DNA of 64,000 bases from Fundidesulfovibrio terrae (GTDB lineage: Bacteria > Desulfobacterota > Desulfovibrionia > Desulfovibrionales > Desulfovibrionaceae): contig NZ_JAKZFS010000003.1 in NCBI RefSeq assembly GCF_022808915.1, positions 248,001 to 312,000 of the forward strand, given 5' to 3'. The position numbers and the translations under genes are program-made. Under the pieces are notes generated by a model. That model ran no database searches and was not told where the DNA came from. It saw nothing but the letters and a program-made list of their open reading frames with translations. Every line of letters starts with the position of its first letter. The first letter of the stretch is position 1. Positions 1 through 7,530 of this stretch are shown one piece after another.

Positions 1-32
1 GGGACGGAGCAGCGAACATGCCTTGACGTTCC

Positions 33-66
33 GGGGGCCGAAGCGAGAGCTTCGGCCCCCGCTTTT
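33..66 (+). terminator. Intrinsic terminator of an upstream gene
   Basis: A perfect 12-bp stem (33-44 with 49-60) closes a GAGA tetraloop and is followed by GCTTTTC. It should end transcription of a gene lying left of the window and insulate the riboswitch-gdx unit. Confidence 0.8.
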
Positions 67-67
67 C

Positions 68-96
68 TTGACATCCGGGCCGAAACGGGTAGCTGA
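68..96 (+). promoter_or_regulatory. Candidate sigma-70 promoter for the gdx riboswitch transcript
   Basis: A consensus -35 box TTGACA lies at 68-73. The matching -10 region around 90-96 (TAGCTGA) is weak. Its place just after the upstream terminator and before the riboswitch hairpins fits a promoter for gdx, but the -10 box is not convincing. Confidence 0.35.
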
Positions 97-123
97 GTGC
101 CCGCTTCGACGACGATTCCGGGC

Positions 124-176
124 GGACGGGACGACCCGCCCCGCCCCATGTCCATCCTCACTCGGGGACGACCCCG
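124..176 (+). promoter_or_regulatory. Guanidine-II (mini-ykkC) riboswitch
   Basis: Two GC-rich hairpins both carry the tetraloop ACGA: CGGG-ACGA-CCCG at 127-138 and CGGGG-ACGA-CCCCG at 163-176, with about 24 nt between them. Paired short hairpins with ACGR loops are the defining structure of the guanidine-II class. The second hairpin ends 7-8 nt before the ribosome-binding site AAAGGGAG (183-190) of a Gdx-type exporter, the commonest target of this class. Guanidinium binding is expected to free the ribosome-binding site. Structure and context are seen directly; ligand binding is inferred. Confidence 0.88.
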
Positions 177-197
177 CAAGCCAAAGGGAGCATATCC

Positions 198-515
198 ATG
201 GCCTGGGGCATTCTTTTCCTCGCCGCCGCATTCGAAATCGCCTGGGCGTCCGGACTCAAGGCCACGCAGGGGTTCACGCGCCCGCTGGCCACGGTCGTGG
301 TCGCCGCATGCATGATCGCCAGCATGGTTCTTTTGGGGCTTGCCGCCAAGCACCTGCCCATGGGCACGGCCTACGCGGTCTGGACGGGCGTGGGGGCGCT
401 GGGCACGGCCGTCATCGGCATCGCGCTCTACGGGGAGCCCGCGACCCTGCCCAGGCTCGGCTGCATCGCCCTCATTGCGCTTGGAGTCATGGGGCTCAAG
501 TTCTTCTCACGCTGA
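198..515 (+). CDS. gdx: Guanidinium exporter Gdx (SugE-type SMR family)
   Basis: A 105-residue, four-helix inner-membrane protein of the small multidrug resistance family. It matches E. coli SugE/Gdx closely in length and motifs: the essential membrane glutamate is E13, inside FEIAWASGLK, and GTAYAVWTGVGA lies in the third helix. Gdx proteins work as dual-topology dimers that exchange guanidinium for protons, unlike EmrE-type drug exporters. The ATG follows AAAGGGAG with 7-nt spacing, directly after the guanidine-II riboswitch, which independently supports the substrate. It appears to be a single-gene unit. Confidence 0.95.
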   Translation: MAWGILFLAAAFEIAWASGLKATQGFTRPLATVVVAACMIASMVLLGLAAKHLPMGTAYAVWTGVGALGTAVIGIALYGEPATLPRLGCIALIALGVMGLKFFSR

Positions 516-670
516 TTCGCTGCCCCCACACCGCTTGTGCGGTTCCCCTGGCAGCCTTGCGGCCCGATGAGCCGGGCTTCTCACCATCCGGACAGCGCTC
601 GGGAACGCTCCTTGCTTTCCAGCAGGAGGCGGAATCATTTTCCCACTCCAACTCCGGCAAGGAGCTCCTC

Positions 671-1141
671 ATGATCGAATCCGTCGCAGCCCAGGGATAT
701 TCCCAATCGGCCCAGGCCGCAGCCAGGGCCGACGCCGTGGCTTCCGCGACCGAGGCCCAAGGGAGTGCATCCAGGTCGTCCTCGACGACGGCATCCTCCA
801 AGGACAAGGTTTCCTTCTCCGAGGCCGCCAAGGCGCTCTCCAAGCTCATTGGGAAGTACCAGGGCAAGATCGACGAGGAGGACACGGACGGTTCGCAGGG
901 CGATCCCGCGACCAGGATCAAGAAGAAGATCAAGGAGCTCCAGGAGAAGATCGCCAAGGTGGAGCAGAGCGACATGCCCGCCGAGGCCAAGCAGTCCGCC
1001 GTGAAGGGCCTGGAGACCGAGATGGCGTCGCTTACGCAGCAGCTCGCGCAGCTGACGGCCAAATCGTCAGGATCGGGCGGCAGCTCGGCGCTCTTATCCT
1101 CGGCCGGGAGCCTCTCCGGCCTGGGATCTCGCAAGGCCTAA
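671..1141 (+). CDS. Small coiled-coil protein, FlxA-like
   Basis: A 156-residue protein with a low-complexity Ala/Ser/Gln N-terminus (1-55), a charged helical middle with heptad character (about 75-132, rich in K, E and Q) and a Gly/Ser-rich tail. There is no signal peptide or membrane helix. Layout and composition resemble FlxA-like proteins, but the match is weak and function is unknown. The ATG at 671 follows AAGGAG; the open frame reaching back to base 23 runs across gdx and the riboswitch and is not coding there. The gap 516-670 shows only a weak hairpin near 530-543. Confidence 0.7.
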   Translation: MIESVAAQGYSQSAQAAARADAVASATEAQGSASRSSSTTASSKDKVSFSEAAKALSKLIGKYQGKIDEEDTDGSQGDPATRIKKKIKELQEKIAKVEQSDMPAEAKQSAVKGLETEMASLTQQLAQLTAKSSGSGGSSALLSSAGSLSGLGSRKA

Positions 1142-1158
1142 CGGGCACGAGCCTCATA

Positions 1159-1199
1159 GGGGATTCCAAAGGGAGGCACTCCCTTTGGCCGCCGGAGGC
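1159..1199 (-). repeat. Palindromic intergenic element, copy A
   Basis: Read on the minus strand: head GCCTCCGGCGGCC, a hairpin stem CCAAAGGGAG with loop TGC and its exact complement, then the tail GAATCCCC. The same head and tail recur at four other places in the window with different but still complementary stems. It sits between convergent genes, just left of a terminator hairpin. Confidence 0.8.
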
Positions 1200-1228
1200 C
1201 TTCGCCGCTCGACATTTCCACCCACACG

Positions 1229-1257
1229 AAAAAGGCCGGGACTGGCCCGGCCTTTCG
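1229..1257. terminator. Bidirectional intrinsic terminator
   Basis: A 10-bp stem AAAGGCCGGG / CCCGGCCTTT (1231-1240 with 1246-1255) with loop ACTGG. The uridine run is stronger on the minus strand (CCTTTTTCG), so it probably ends the long polysaccharide operon whose last gene stops at 1276. On the plus strand it can serve the coiled-coil gene. Confidence 0.8.
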
Positions 1258-1275
1258 TTCACGATTTGATGCGCC

Positions 1276-2334
1276 TTACTGCGCCGCGGTCTTGGGCTTG
1301 GGCACCCTGACCACCACGCCCTTGGGCTGCTTCTCGATGACCGGTTCCGAGAACGTGGCCAGATCCTTGTCGCGGTAATCGATCACCACGCGCAGCTTGT
1401 CCGGATGCGCGCCCAGGCGGACCTTTTCCATCAGGCCGTTCTGCACGGTCACAGCCCCCCCGCCGCTGGTCTGCCACGGTCCCCAGAGGTCCACCGCAAG
1501 CCGGGCCGGAGCCTTGGCATGGAACGAGGTGACCCGCTCCAACGGCGCGTCGGTGACGATGGTGAGCACGAATTCGCTCGGATTATCCTGGACCTTGATG
1601 TCGAGCACCTTGCCCCCTGCGGACACGGCGGATTTCTCCCCCCCGCCTGCGGGCTGGTCGGCCTGCTTTGGCGCGGTGAACTGCGCCTGGACGGATTGCC
1701 CTGATGCCTGCTCGACCTTGGCCGCGGACTTGGCGGTTTCCTTGGGCTGGGGCTGGGCTGCGGCAGGAGCCTCCGCCTGGGCGTTGGCCGTCTCGGCGGC
1801 GTCCCCGCCCTTGGCGTCGGCCGGAACCTGTCGTCCCAGCTTGGCCGAGCGAACCTTCTTCTCGTCGCTGGTGACGGCGGGCTGTGTAAGCCCGTTGTCC
1901 CGCGCAGTCTCCACTGCGGGCTGCACGGCCTGCGGAGCGGCGGCCTGGGCCTTGTCGTCCGGAGCGGACAAGGCCGGAGAGGCCGTCTGGTCCGCCGGAG
2001 ATTCCCCGCCGGATTTGGAGGCCTGGCCGGATTCCCTCGCGGGCTCCGGCTTGGGCGTTGCCCCGTCGCCCGGAGCGGCCTGTTGGGCAGTCTTGGGGGC
2101 GGCGCCCTCCTCGCTGGCGGAAGGCAGGGTCTGCGACTCGGTTGGCCCCTGAGGCTGCGGCTCCTGCCCGGCCACGAACTTGGTCGGCTCGGAGGGCTGC
2201 GAGGACTTGGGCGGTTCCATCCCGAGATTCCTGAAGGGATTGCGGAACTGGAACATGTTCAGTGAAAGCCCGAGGAAAAGGGCCACCACGATGATCATCA
2301 GTCTCAGATAAACCGGATTCTTGCGGTCTGCCAT
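1276..2334 (-). CDS. AMIN-domain membrane-anchored protein
   Basis: A 352-residue protein with one N-terminal membrane segment (about 11-29, no lipobox), a long Pro/Ala/Glu/Gln-rich periplasmic linker (about 35-245) and a C-terminal AMIN-like domain (about 245-348) containing VLDIKVQDNPSEF and ARLAVDLWGPW. AMIN domains bind cell-wall or envelope polysaccharide and appear in amidases and secretins. It is the last gene of the polysaccharide operon, 6 nt after the glycoside hydrolase, so a role in anchoring or surface organisation of the polymer is plausible but inferred. Confidence 0.8.
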   Translation of the reverse strand: MADRKNPVYLRLMIIVVALFLGLSLNMFQFRNPFRNLGMEPPKSSQPSEPTKFVAGQEPQPQGPTESQTLPSASEEGAAPKTAQQAAPGDGATPKPEPARESGQASKSGGESPADQTASPALSAPDDKAQAAAPQAVQPAVETARDNGLTQPAVTSDEKKVRSAKLGRQVPADAKGGDAAETANAQAEAPAAAQPQPKETAKSAAKVEQASGQSVQAQFTAPKQADQPAGGGEKSAVSAGGKVLDIKVQDNPSEFVLTIVTDAPLERVTSFHAKAPARLAVDLWGPWQTSGGGAVTVQNGLMEKVRLGAHPDKLRVVIDYRDKDLATFSEPVIEKQPKGVVVRVPKPKTAAQ

Positions 2335-2340
2335 GGTGCG

Positions 2341-3366
2341 CTACCTGCCCTGCCCCAGTAGTTTGGCCTGCTCGGCAAAGACGAACGCGGCCGGTTTGGA
2401 GACGAACTCCGTTGTGTAGAGACCGAAATAGTATTGCGGCGGCCGGTCCCAATCGATGAAGTACAGGGCCATGGAGACGTACTTGAAGCGCGTCTCGAGC
2501 ATCTCCAGGGACTTCTTGAGGTACATGGCCTGGCGCTGCTCCCCTATTTCCCCGGATGACCAGCCCCATTCGGTGATCCACAGCGGACGGCCGGACTGGC
2601 CGTGGCTTTCCATGATGCGGTGGATGAGGCTTATGTCGTCGAAGTTGTTGTCCCACTGCTTGAACTGGTCCGGGGCCACCTTGGTGTAGGGGTGGATGGC
2701 CACCACGTCCGGATGGATCCCCTTCTCGTAGAGGGTCTCCAGGAACAGGTAGCCGGGCATGCTGCCCTCGCCCACGAAGGTCAGGTTGCCCAGGCCCCCC
2801 AGGGCGATCTCGGCGTCCTTGTCCACGGAGCGGATCACCTCGCGCATGGCCGTGTACCAGGCCACGTACTGGTCGAGATTGGGCTTGGGGCGCCAGGCGT
2901 CGCTGATGTTCTCCTCGTTCCAGAGTTCCCACTTGCGCACCTTGCCCTTGTAGCGCTGCGCGGCCTCACGCATGAAATCCTTGTACTGGGCGAGCCACGC
3001 CTCGAACTTCGCGGGGTCCGTGGGCACGTGGAGCCAGTACTGGTCCTCGGAGCCGGTGGCCCCGCTGGCCCAGGCGGGCGATCCGTACACGCACATGAGC
3101 GGCTCGATGCCCGCATGGACGAGCATGTCCACGATCTGGTCGAACTGCGACCAGTCCCGCTTGCCTTTTTCCGGCTCTACCCTGTGCCAGAGAAAACTGT
3201 TGCGCGAGACCTTGGCGTAGACCGTCTTGGCCAGTGTCACGGCGCGGGCGTTGACCCCCTGGTCGTCGGAGAAGGTCATGTCCATGTGCAGCCCGAGCTG
3301 CAGGGCCTGGGCCGGACACACGTACGCGAGGAGAACCAGGAGCGCGAGAAGGAGTGTTCTTTTCAT
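2341..3366 (-). CDS. Secreted glycoside hydrolase, clan GH-A type
   Basis: A 341-residue protein with a Sec signal peptide (about 1-21, KRTLLLALLVLLAYVCPAQA) and a TIM-barrel glycosidase fold. Two candidate catalytic glutamates are visible: E151 in WELWNEEN (acid/base) and E266 in WITEWGWS (nucleophile), the arrangement of GH5/GH39-like enzymes. The ATG overlaps the stop of the upstream glycosyltransferase (ATGA), so translation is coupled. In this operon it would trim or release the exported polysaccharide in the periplasm. The exact GH family is uncertain. Confidence 0.85.
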   Translation of the reverse strand: MKRTLLLALLVLLAYVCPAQALQLGLHMDMTFSDDQGVNARAVTLAKTVYAKVSRNSFLWHRVEPEKGKRDWSQFDQIVDMLVHAGIEPLMCVYGSPAWASGATGSEDQYWLHVPTDPAKFEAWLAQYKDFMREAAQRYKGKVRKWELWNEENISDAWRPKPNLDQYVAWYTAMREVIRSVDKDAEIALGGLGNLTFVGEGSMPGYLFLETLYEKGIHPDVVAIHPYTKVAPDQFKQWDNNFDDISLIHRIMESHGQSGRPLWITEWGWSSGEIGEQRQAMYLKKSLEMLETRFKYVSMALYFIDWDRPPQYYFGLYTTEFVSKPAAFVFAEQAKLLGQGR

Positions 3367-4304
3367 TTCTCTGGCCGGGGTTGGTCCGCTGGATGTGAGA
3401 CGGAACTGTTGAGGCCCGAAATGTAGCCGAAAATCTTGCCGCAATCCATGGTCACGAGCATGGCCAGCATGGTGGCCATGGCCTTTGCCGACAGCGGATA
3501 CAGACCCAGGCGGCGGAAGTTGCGCACCGGCTGCCACAGGTAGGCGCAGAAGCCGGCGGACAGGGGCAGCAGCCACAGCGGCCTGGACAGGCTCAGGCAG
3601 AACATGAGCACGCCCCCCCCGTAGGCCGCGAGCCGGATCATATGCCGCCTGGTGTGCTGGCGGGCCTTGCCGTCGCCCTGCATGTACAGGAAGAACTGCC
3701 GGTAGATGGCCCGGTAGCCGGGTCGCATGTGCCAGCGCACCACGGCCGATGGCTCCATGCGCATGGCGAAGCGGCTGGCGCGGATCTTGTTGTGGAACCA
3801 GGTGTCCTCGGAGAAGTCGAGCCATTCCGGATAGCCGCCCAGCTCTTCCCAGACGACCTTGCGGAAGGCCAGGGAACGGCTGGAGATGGCGAAGCGGTCG
3901 ATACTCTTGGAAGACCGGAAGAGGTTGTGCATGGCGTACTGGCAGGCGTCGAAAAGACGTTCCACCACCGGCTCGTAGCCGCCCACCACCACGTCCGCCC
4001 CGCGCAGGTCGCTGATGCGCTCGAGCCACCCCGGATCGAGCAGGCAGCCTGCGTCGGTGACGGCGATGACCTCGCCCGAGGCCAGGGATATGGCCCGGTT
4101 GCGCCCGCCCGCGATGTTGCAGGGGGTCGATTCCAGCAGCACGTCCAAGGGATGCGCCCGGATGATCTCAAGCGTGCCGTCGGTGGAGCCGCCATCCACG
4201 ATGACCAGCTCGTCAGGGAGGCGGGTCTGGGCGGCCACGGAATCCAGGAAGGCCCCCATGCTGGAGGCCTCGTTCTTCACGGTGACGATGAGGCTTACGC
4301 GCAT
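3363..4304 (-). CDS. Glycosyltransferase family 2 with C-terminal membrane helices
   Basis: A 313-residue protein. The N-terminal GT-A fold starts with VSLIVTVKNEASSM and has the nucleotide-binding DGGSTDGT; AVTDAGCLLD holds the metal-binding acidic residue where DxD is usual, and DFSEDTWF is the likely catalytic-base region. Hydrophobic helices (about 225-290) near the end suggest membrane attachment. The start ATG overlaps the end of the upstream GT4 gene by 10 nt. It probably adds one sugar of the repeat unit on the cytoplasmic face; donor and acceptor cannot be read from the sequence. Confidence 0.88.
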   Translation of the reverse strand: MRVSLIVTVKNEASSMGAFLDSVAAQTRLPDELVIVDGGSTDGTLEIIRAHPLDVLLESTPCNIAGGRNRAISLASGEVIAVTDAGCLLDPGWLERISDLRGADVVVGGYEPVVERLFDACQYAMHNLFRSSKSIDRFAISSRSLAFRKVVWEELGGYPEWLDFSEDTWFHNKIRASRFAMRMEPSAVVRWHMRPGYRAIYRQFFLYMQGDGKARQHTRRHMIRLAAYGGGVLMFCLSLSRPLWLLPLSAGFCAYLWQPVRNFRRLGLYPLSAKAMATMLAMLVTMDCGKIFGYISGLNSSVSHPADQPRPEK

Positions 4305-5458
4305 TGGCGGTACACTTTCTCGCTTAAGGTTTCGACCGCAGCAGCCCAGGTGTAGCGCCGGGCGATCAGTTCGCGCCCCGCAAGGCCCAGCCGCCGGGCC
4401 AGGTCCTCGTCGCCGAGCGCCGCAAGCAGCGCCTCGGCGAAGTCGCGGGCGGTATCGGCCACCAGCAGGTGCTCGCCGGGGGACACCTCCAGGCCAGAGC
4501 AGCCAAGCCCGGTGCTGACCACGGCCACGCCGAAGGACAAGGCCTGCAAAATCTTGAGCCGCGTGCCGCTGCCCACGCGAAGCGGACACACGAACACCCG
4601 GGCCCGCCGGTAGTATCCGGAGACGTCGTCCACGCGTCCGGTGACGGTCACGCCGGGCCCTGCCAGGGCGGTAACTCCTGGGCCCGGGTCCTTGCCCACG
4701 ATCCACAGCCGGGCCTCGGGCTCCCGGGCCGCCACCAGCGGCCAGACCTCCGCGCAGAACCAGCGGATGCCATCCACGTTGGCCAGATAGCTCATGAGCC
4801 CGGTGAACACCACATCCTTTCCCGTGGGAAATTCTCGTTCCTGCAAGGATTCCACAGCGTTGGGCACGGTGACCGTGTTCCTGTTGGCCGCGAGGAAGAA
4901 GTCCCGGTCCGCATCCGAGCAGGCCAGCACCGCGTCCATGCGCGCGGCCACGCCCAGCTCGAAGCGGCGCATGAACACGGACTGGAGCCGGTGGTGCAGC
5001 TTGCGCAACGGATTGCGGCATCGGCGGGAGTTGCCCGCGAGGACGTCGGTCTCCACGTTCTGGGTGTCCATGACCTTGAGGCAGGAAAGATCCTGGATGA
5101 GCTGCGCCCCGTAAGGGTACACGGCGTGGACCGCGTCGTGGACCCGGGCCGCTTCGGCAACGGCCCGGCGCAGGCGCGCGTCCCGGTAGATCACGGCCAG
5201 GAAGGGCGCGGCGCACAGATAGCCCAGGAACATGTGCCACAGCTTGCCCCACCTGCTCCAGGGAAGCTCCACGGCATCCACCCTGGCGAACCGGGTGCGC
5301 AGGTGCGCCACACCCTCACGGTCGCCGGGCCTGCGGATGGTGGTCAGCAGGGACACGTCGTGGCGCTTGGCCAGTTCGGCAAGCACGCCCATGATCCTGA
5401 GCTTGCCCCCCTCGTCCGGGGGCCAGGGGCATACGGGTGAGTAGAACAGGATACGCAT
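4295..5458 (-). CDS. Glycosyltransferase family 4
   Basis: A 387-residue GT-B enzyme. The N-terminal acceptor domain begins RILFYSPVCPWPPDEGGKLR with the usual Gly-rich loop, and the C-terminal donor-binding half contains VVFTGLMSY, RLWIVGKDPGP and the region PLRVGSGTRLKILQALSFG where GT4 enzymes hold the conserved glutamate of the EX7E motif (here ILQALSFG, diverged). It has GT4 length and no membrane helix. It is 8 nt downstream of the GT2 gene and overlaps the next by 10 nt, so it is co-expressed in the polysaccharide operon. Confidence 0.87.
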   Translation of the reverse strand: MRILFYSPVCPWPPDEGGKLRIMGVLAELAKRHDVSLLTTIRRPGDREGVAHLRTRFARVDAVELPWSRWGKLWHMFLGYLCAAPFLAVIYRDARLRRAVAEAARVHDAVHAVYPYGAQLIQDLSCLKVMDTQNVETDVLAGNSRRCRNPLRKLHHRLQSVFMRRFELGVAARMDAVLACSDADRDFFLAANRNTVTVPNAVESLQEREFPTGKDVVFTGLMSYLANVDGIRWFCAEVWPLVAAREPEARLWIVGKDPGPGVTALAGPGVTVTGRVDDVSGYYRRARVFVCPLRVGSGTRLKILQALSFGVAVVSTGLGCSGLEVSPGEHLLVADTARDFAEALLAALGDEDLARRLGLAGRELIARRYTWAAAVETLSEKVYRQCA

Positions 5459-5466
5459 GACGACGC

Positions 5467-6354
5467 CTACCGTCCGGACAAGCCGCGCGTCAGCCCGCTC
5501 ACATAAGCGGGGATGCGGTCGAAGGCTCCGCGGCGCAGGAAACGCAGCATGCAGCGGGGCAGGTCATGCAGGAATATCCACAGGTAGGCCGCGAGCCGGT
5601 TGGGCCAGGGATAGAACTTGGCCAGGAAGTAGGCCCGGCTGCGCATGTAGTGGTGCCAGTAGCGGGCGCTGCCCACCCCGCCCATGGAGCGGCTGACCTT
5701 GTGCCACAGCTTGGCCCGGGGCACATAGACCACCCGGTGCCCGCGCTGGGATGCGCGCAGGCAGAAGTCCACCTCGTCGAAATAGATGAAATAATACGGG
5801 TCGATGCCATCAAGCTCCGTATAAAGCGAGGTCCGGGCCAACAGGCAGCAGCTGGTGATGTAGTCCGTCTCCTCCTCCACGTCGTGCTGTCCCCGGTCCT
5901 TCTCCTCGTAGCCCACGTGGGCGCAGTCGCCGCGCCAGGGCATGACGGTGCCCCCGGCGAACCAGATCACGTCCGGCTCGGAGTGGTAGTACATCTTAGG
6001 CCCGACGATGCCCATGCGCGGGTCGGATTCCAGCACGTCCACCAGGATGGAGAGCATGTCCGGGGCCACCACGGTGTCGTTGTTCAGGAGCATGATGCAG
6101 TCGAAGCCGCGCTCGCGCGCCCGGGCGATGCCCACGTTGTTGGCCCGGGCGATACCCAGGTTTTCGCCGTTCTCGATGAAGTCCACGTCGGGCCGGGAGC
6201 GGAACACTTCGAGGGAGCCGTCCGTGGAGCCGTTGTCCACCAGGATGACCCCGTAGTCGGGATAGTCCATGCCCGCCAGGGACTGAAGGCAGTCCAGGGT
6301 GTCCTGGAGGTTGTTCCAGTTCACCAGGACGATGGCCACGGAAGGCTTACGCAT
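5467..6354 (-). CDS. Glycosyltransferase family 2, rhamnosyltransferase-like
   Basis: A 295-residue GT-A protein. It shows VAIVLVNWNNLQDT, the DNGSTDGS nucleotide-binding loop, LLNNDT (DxD equivalent) and YYFIYFDEVDFCLRASQRGH, typical of WbbL-like rhamnosyltransferases and relatives. The ATG at 6354 is chosen because the longer open frame to 6399 begins with TTG and adds a basic extension outside the fold. It lies 66 nt downstream of the epimerase gene and 8 nt before the GT4 gene. Confidence 0.87.
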   Translation of the reverse strand: MRKPSVAIVLVNWNNLQDTLDCLQSLAGMDYPDYGVILVDNGSTDGSLEVFRSRPDVDFIENGENLGIARANNVGIARARERGFDCIMLLNNDTVVAPDMLSILVDVLESDPRMGIVGPKMYYHSEPDVIWFAGGTVMPWRGDCAHVGYEEKDRGQHDVEEETDYITSCCLLARTSLYTELDGIDPYYFIYFDEVDFCLRASQRGHRVVYVPRAKLWHKVSRSMGGVGSARYWHHYMRSRAYFLAKFYPWPNRLAAYLWIFLHDLPRCMLRFLRRGAFDRIPAYVSGLTRGLSGR

Positions 6355-6420
6355 CGTGGCACCAGCCTTGGCGGATGGACGTTTTCGCCCCCAGGACAAA
6401 ACGAGTCGAAAGAGCCCGCA

Positions 6421-7530
6421 TCACCGCACCAGCCTGTGCTTGCGCAGCTCGTCCCAGGCCTTGTCCACCATGTCGTGGGCATTCTCGCCCTCGGCCCAGC
6501 TGGTGAGCCGGGCGATGCCCTCCTCCAGGCTCATGGCGGGCTTGTAGCCCATGGCCGTGATGGCCGAGCAGTCGCCGAAGCAGTGGCGGATGTCGCCCGC
6601 CCGGAACTGGCCCGTGACCTGAGGCTCAACGTCGGAGCCGATGACCCGGCCGATGGTCCGGGCCAGGTCCAGCACGGTGAGGGGATTCCCCGACCCCACG
6701 TTGAAGGCCCTGTTGTCCATGTCCGGATTCTCCATGGCCAGGATGTTGGCCTGGACGATGTCGGACACGTGCACGAAGTCGCGCATCTGCAGGCCGTCCT
6801 CGAAGATGAGCGGCGGCTGGCCGTTTTTGAGCCTGGAGCAGAAGATGGCGCACACCCCGGTGTAGGGATTGGAGAGCGACTGGCGCGTGCCGTAGCCGTT
6901 GAAGTAGCGCAGGGCCACGGCGGGCACCGGGGAATGCCGCCCGAAACTCAGGCACATCTCCTCCTGGTCGCGCTTGGTGACGGCGTAGACCGAATCCGGG
7001 CGCATGGGGTGGTCCTCCCGGGTGGGCACCGGGCGGGCCGCCTGGCCGCAGGCCGCGCAGACCATCTCGTAGTTCTTGGCCTCAAGCTGGGTCTGGGTGC
7101 GCGCCGCCACCTTGGAGCCGCCGCAGCCGGGGCAGAGGTAGCTGCCCTCGCCGTAACAGCTCATGGAGCTGGCCACCACCACCTTGCGCACGCAGTGCCT
7201 GCGGTTGGCCAGATGGTCCAGGATGGCGGCCGTGCCCAGGCAGTTGGACTCCACGTAGCGCACGGGCTCGTACATGGACTGGCCCACCCCCACTCGGGCG
7301 GCCTGGTGGAAGATCACCTCCACGCCGTCCAGGGCGTTGGCCAGAAGCCCCTGGTTGCGCACGTCGCCGATGATGGTGACGGCCTTGGGGTTGGCGTAGG
7401 CGGGGTAGCTGCCCCGGTGGACCTGATACTCCAGGTTGTCCAGAACCGCCACGTCCAGGCCCTTTTCGATCAGGGCGTCCGTCAGGTGCGAGCCGATGAA
7501 TCCGAGCCCGCCTGTGACCAAAGCTCTCAT
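6421..7530 (-). CDS. NAD-dependent sugar epimerase/dehydratase with a CxxC-CxxC insert
   Basis: A 369-residue extended short-chain dehydrogenase. The NAD-binding GGLGFIGSH is at 7-15 and the catalytic YxxxK is Y182-K186. Between the active-site serines (SSMSCYGEG, 121-129) and the catalytic tyrosine lies an insert with CPGC (133-136) and CAAC (158-161), which looks like a small zinc ribbon. Similar inserts are, to my knowledge, found in dTDP-L-rhamnose 4-epimerase-like proteins, so this may make a deoxyhexose donor for the operon's transferases. Substrate is not certain. The start overlaps the polymerase gene by 4 nt. Confidence 0.85.
   Translation of the reverse strand: MRALVTGGLGFIGSHLTDALIEKGLDVAVLDNLEYQVHRGSYPAYANPKAVTIIGDVRNQGLLANALDGVEVIFHQAARVGVGQSMYEPVRYVESNCLGTAAILDHLANRRHCVRKVVVASSMSCYGEGSYLCPGCGGSKVAARTQTQLEAKNYEMVCAACGQAARPVPTREDHPMRPDSVYAVTKRDQEEMCLSFGRHSPVPAVALRYFNGYGTRQSLSNPYTGVCAIFCSRLKNGQPPLIFEDGLQMRDFVHVSDIVQANILAMENPDMDNRAFNVGSGNPLTVLDLARTIGRVIGSDVEPQVTGQFRAGDIRHCFGDCSAITAMGYKPAMSLEEGIARLTSWAEGENAHDMVDKAWDELRKHRLVR

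Noticed and set aside
23-670. N-terminal extension of the coiled-coil protein frame reaching back to base 23
   Set aside because: It would overlap the terminator, riboswitch and gdx in another frame; the ATG at 671 has its own AAGGAG site.
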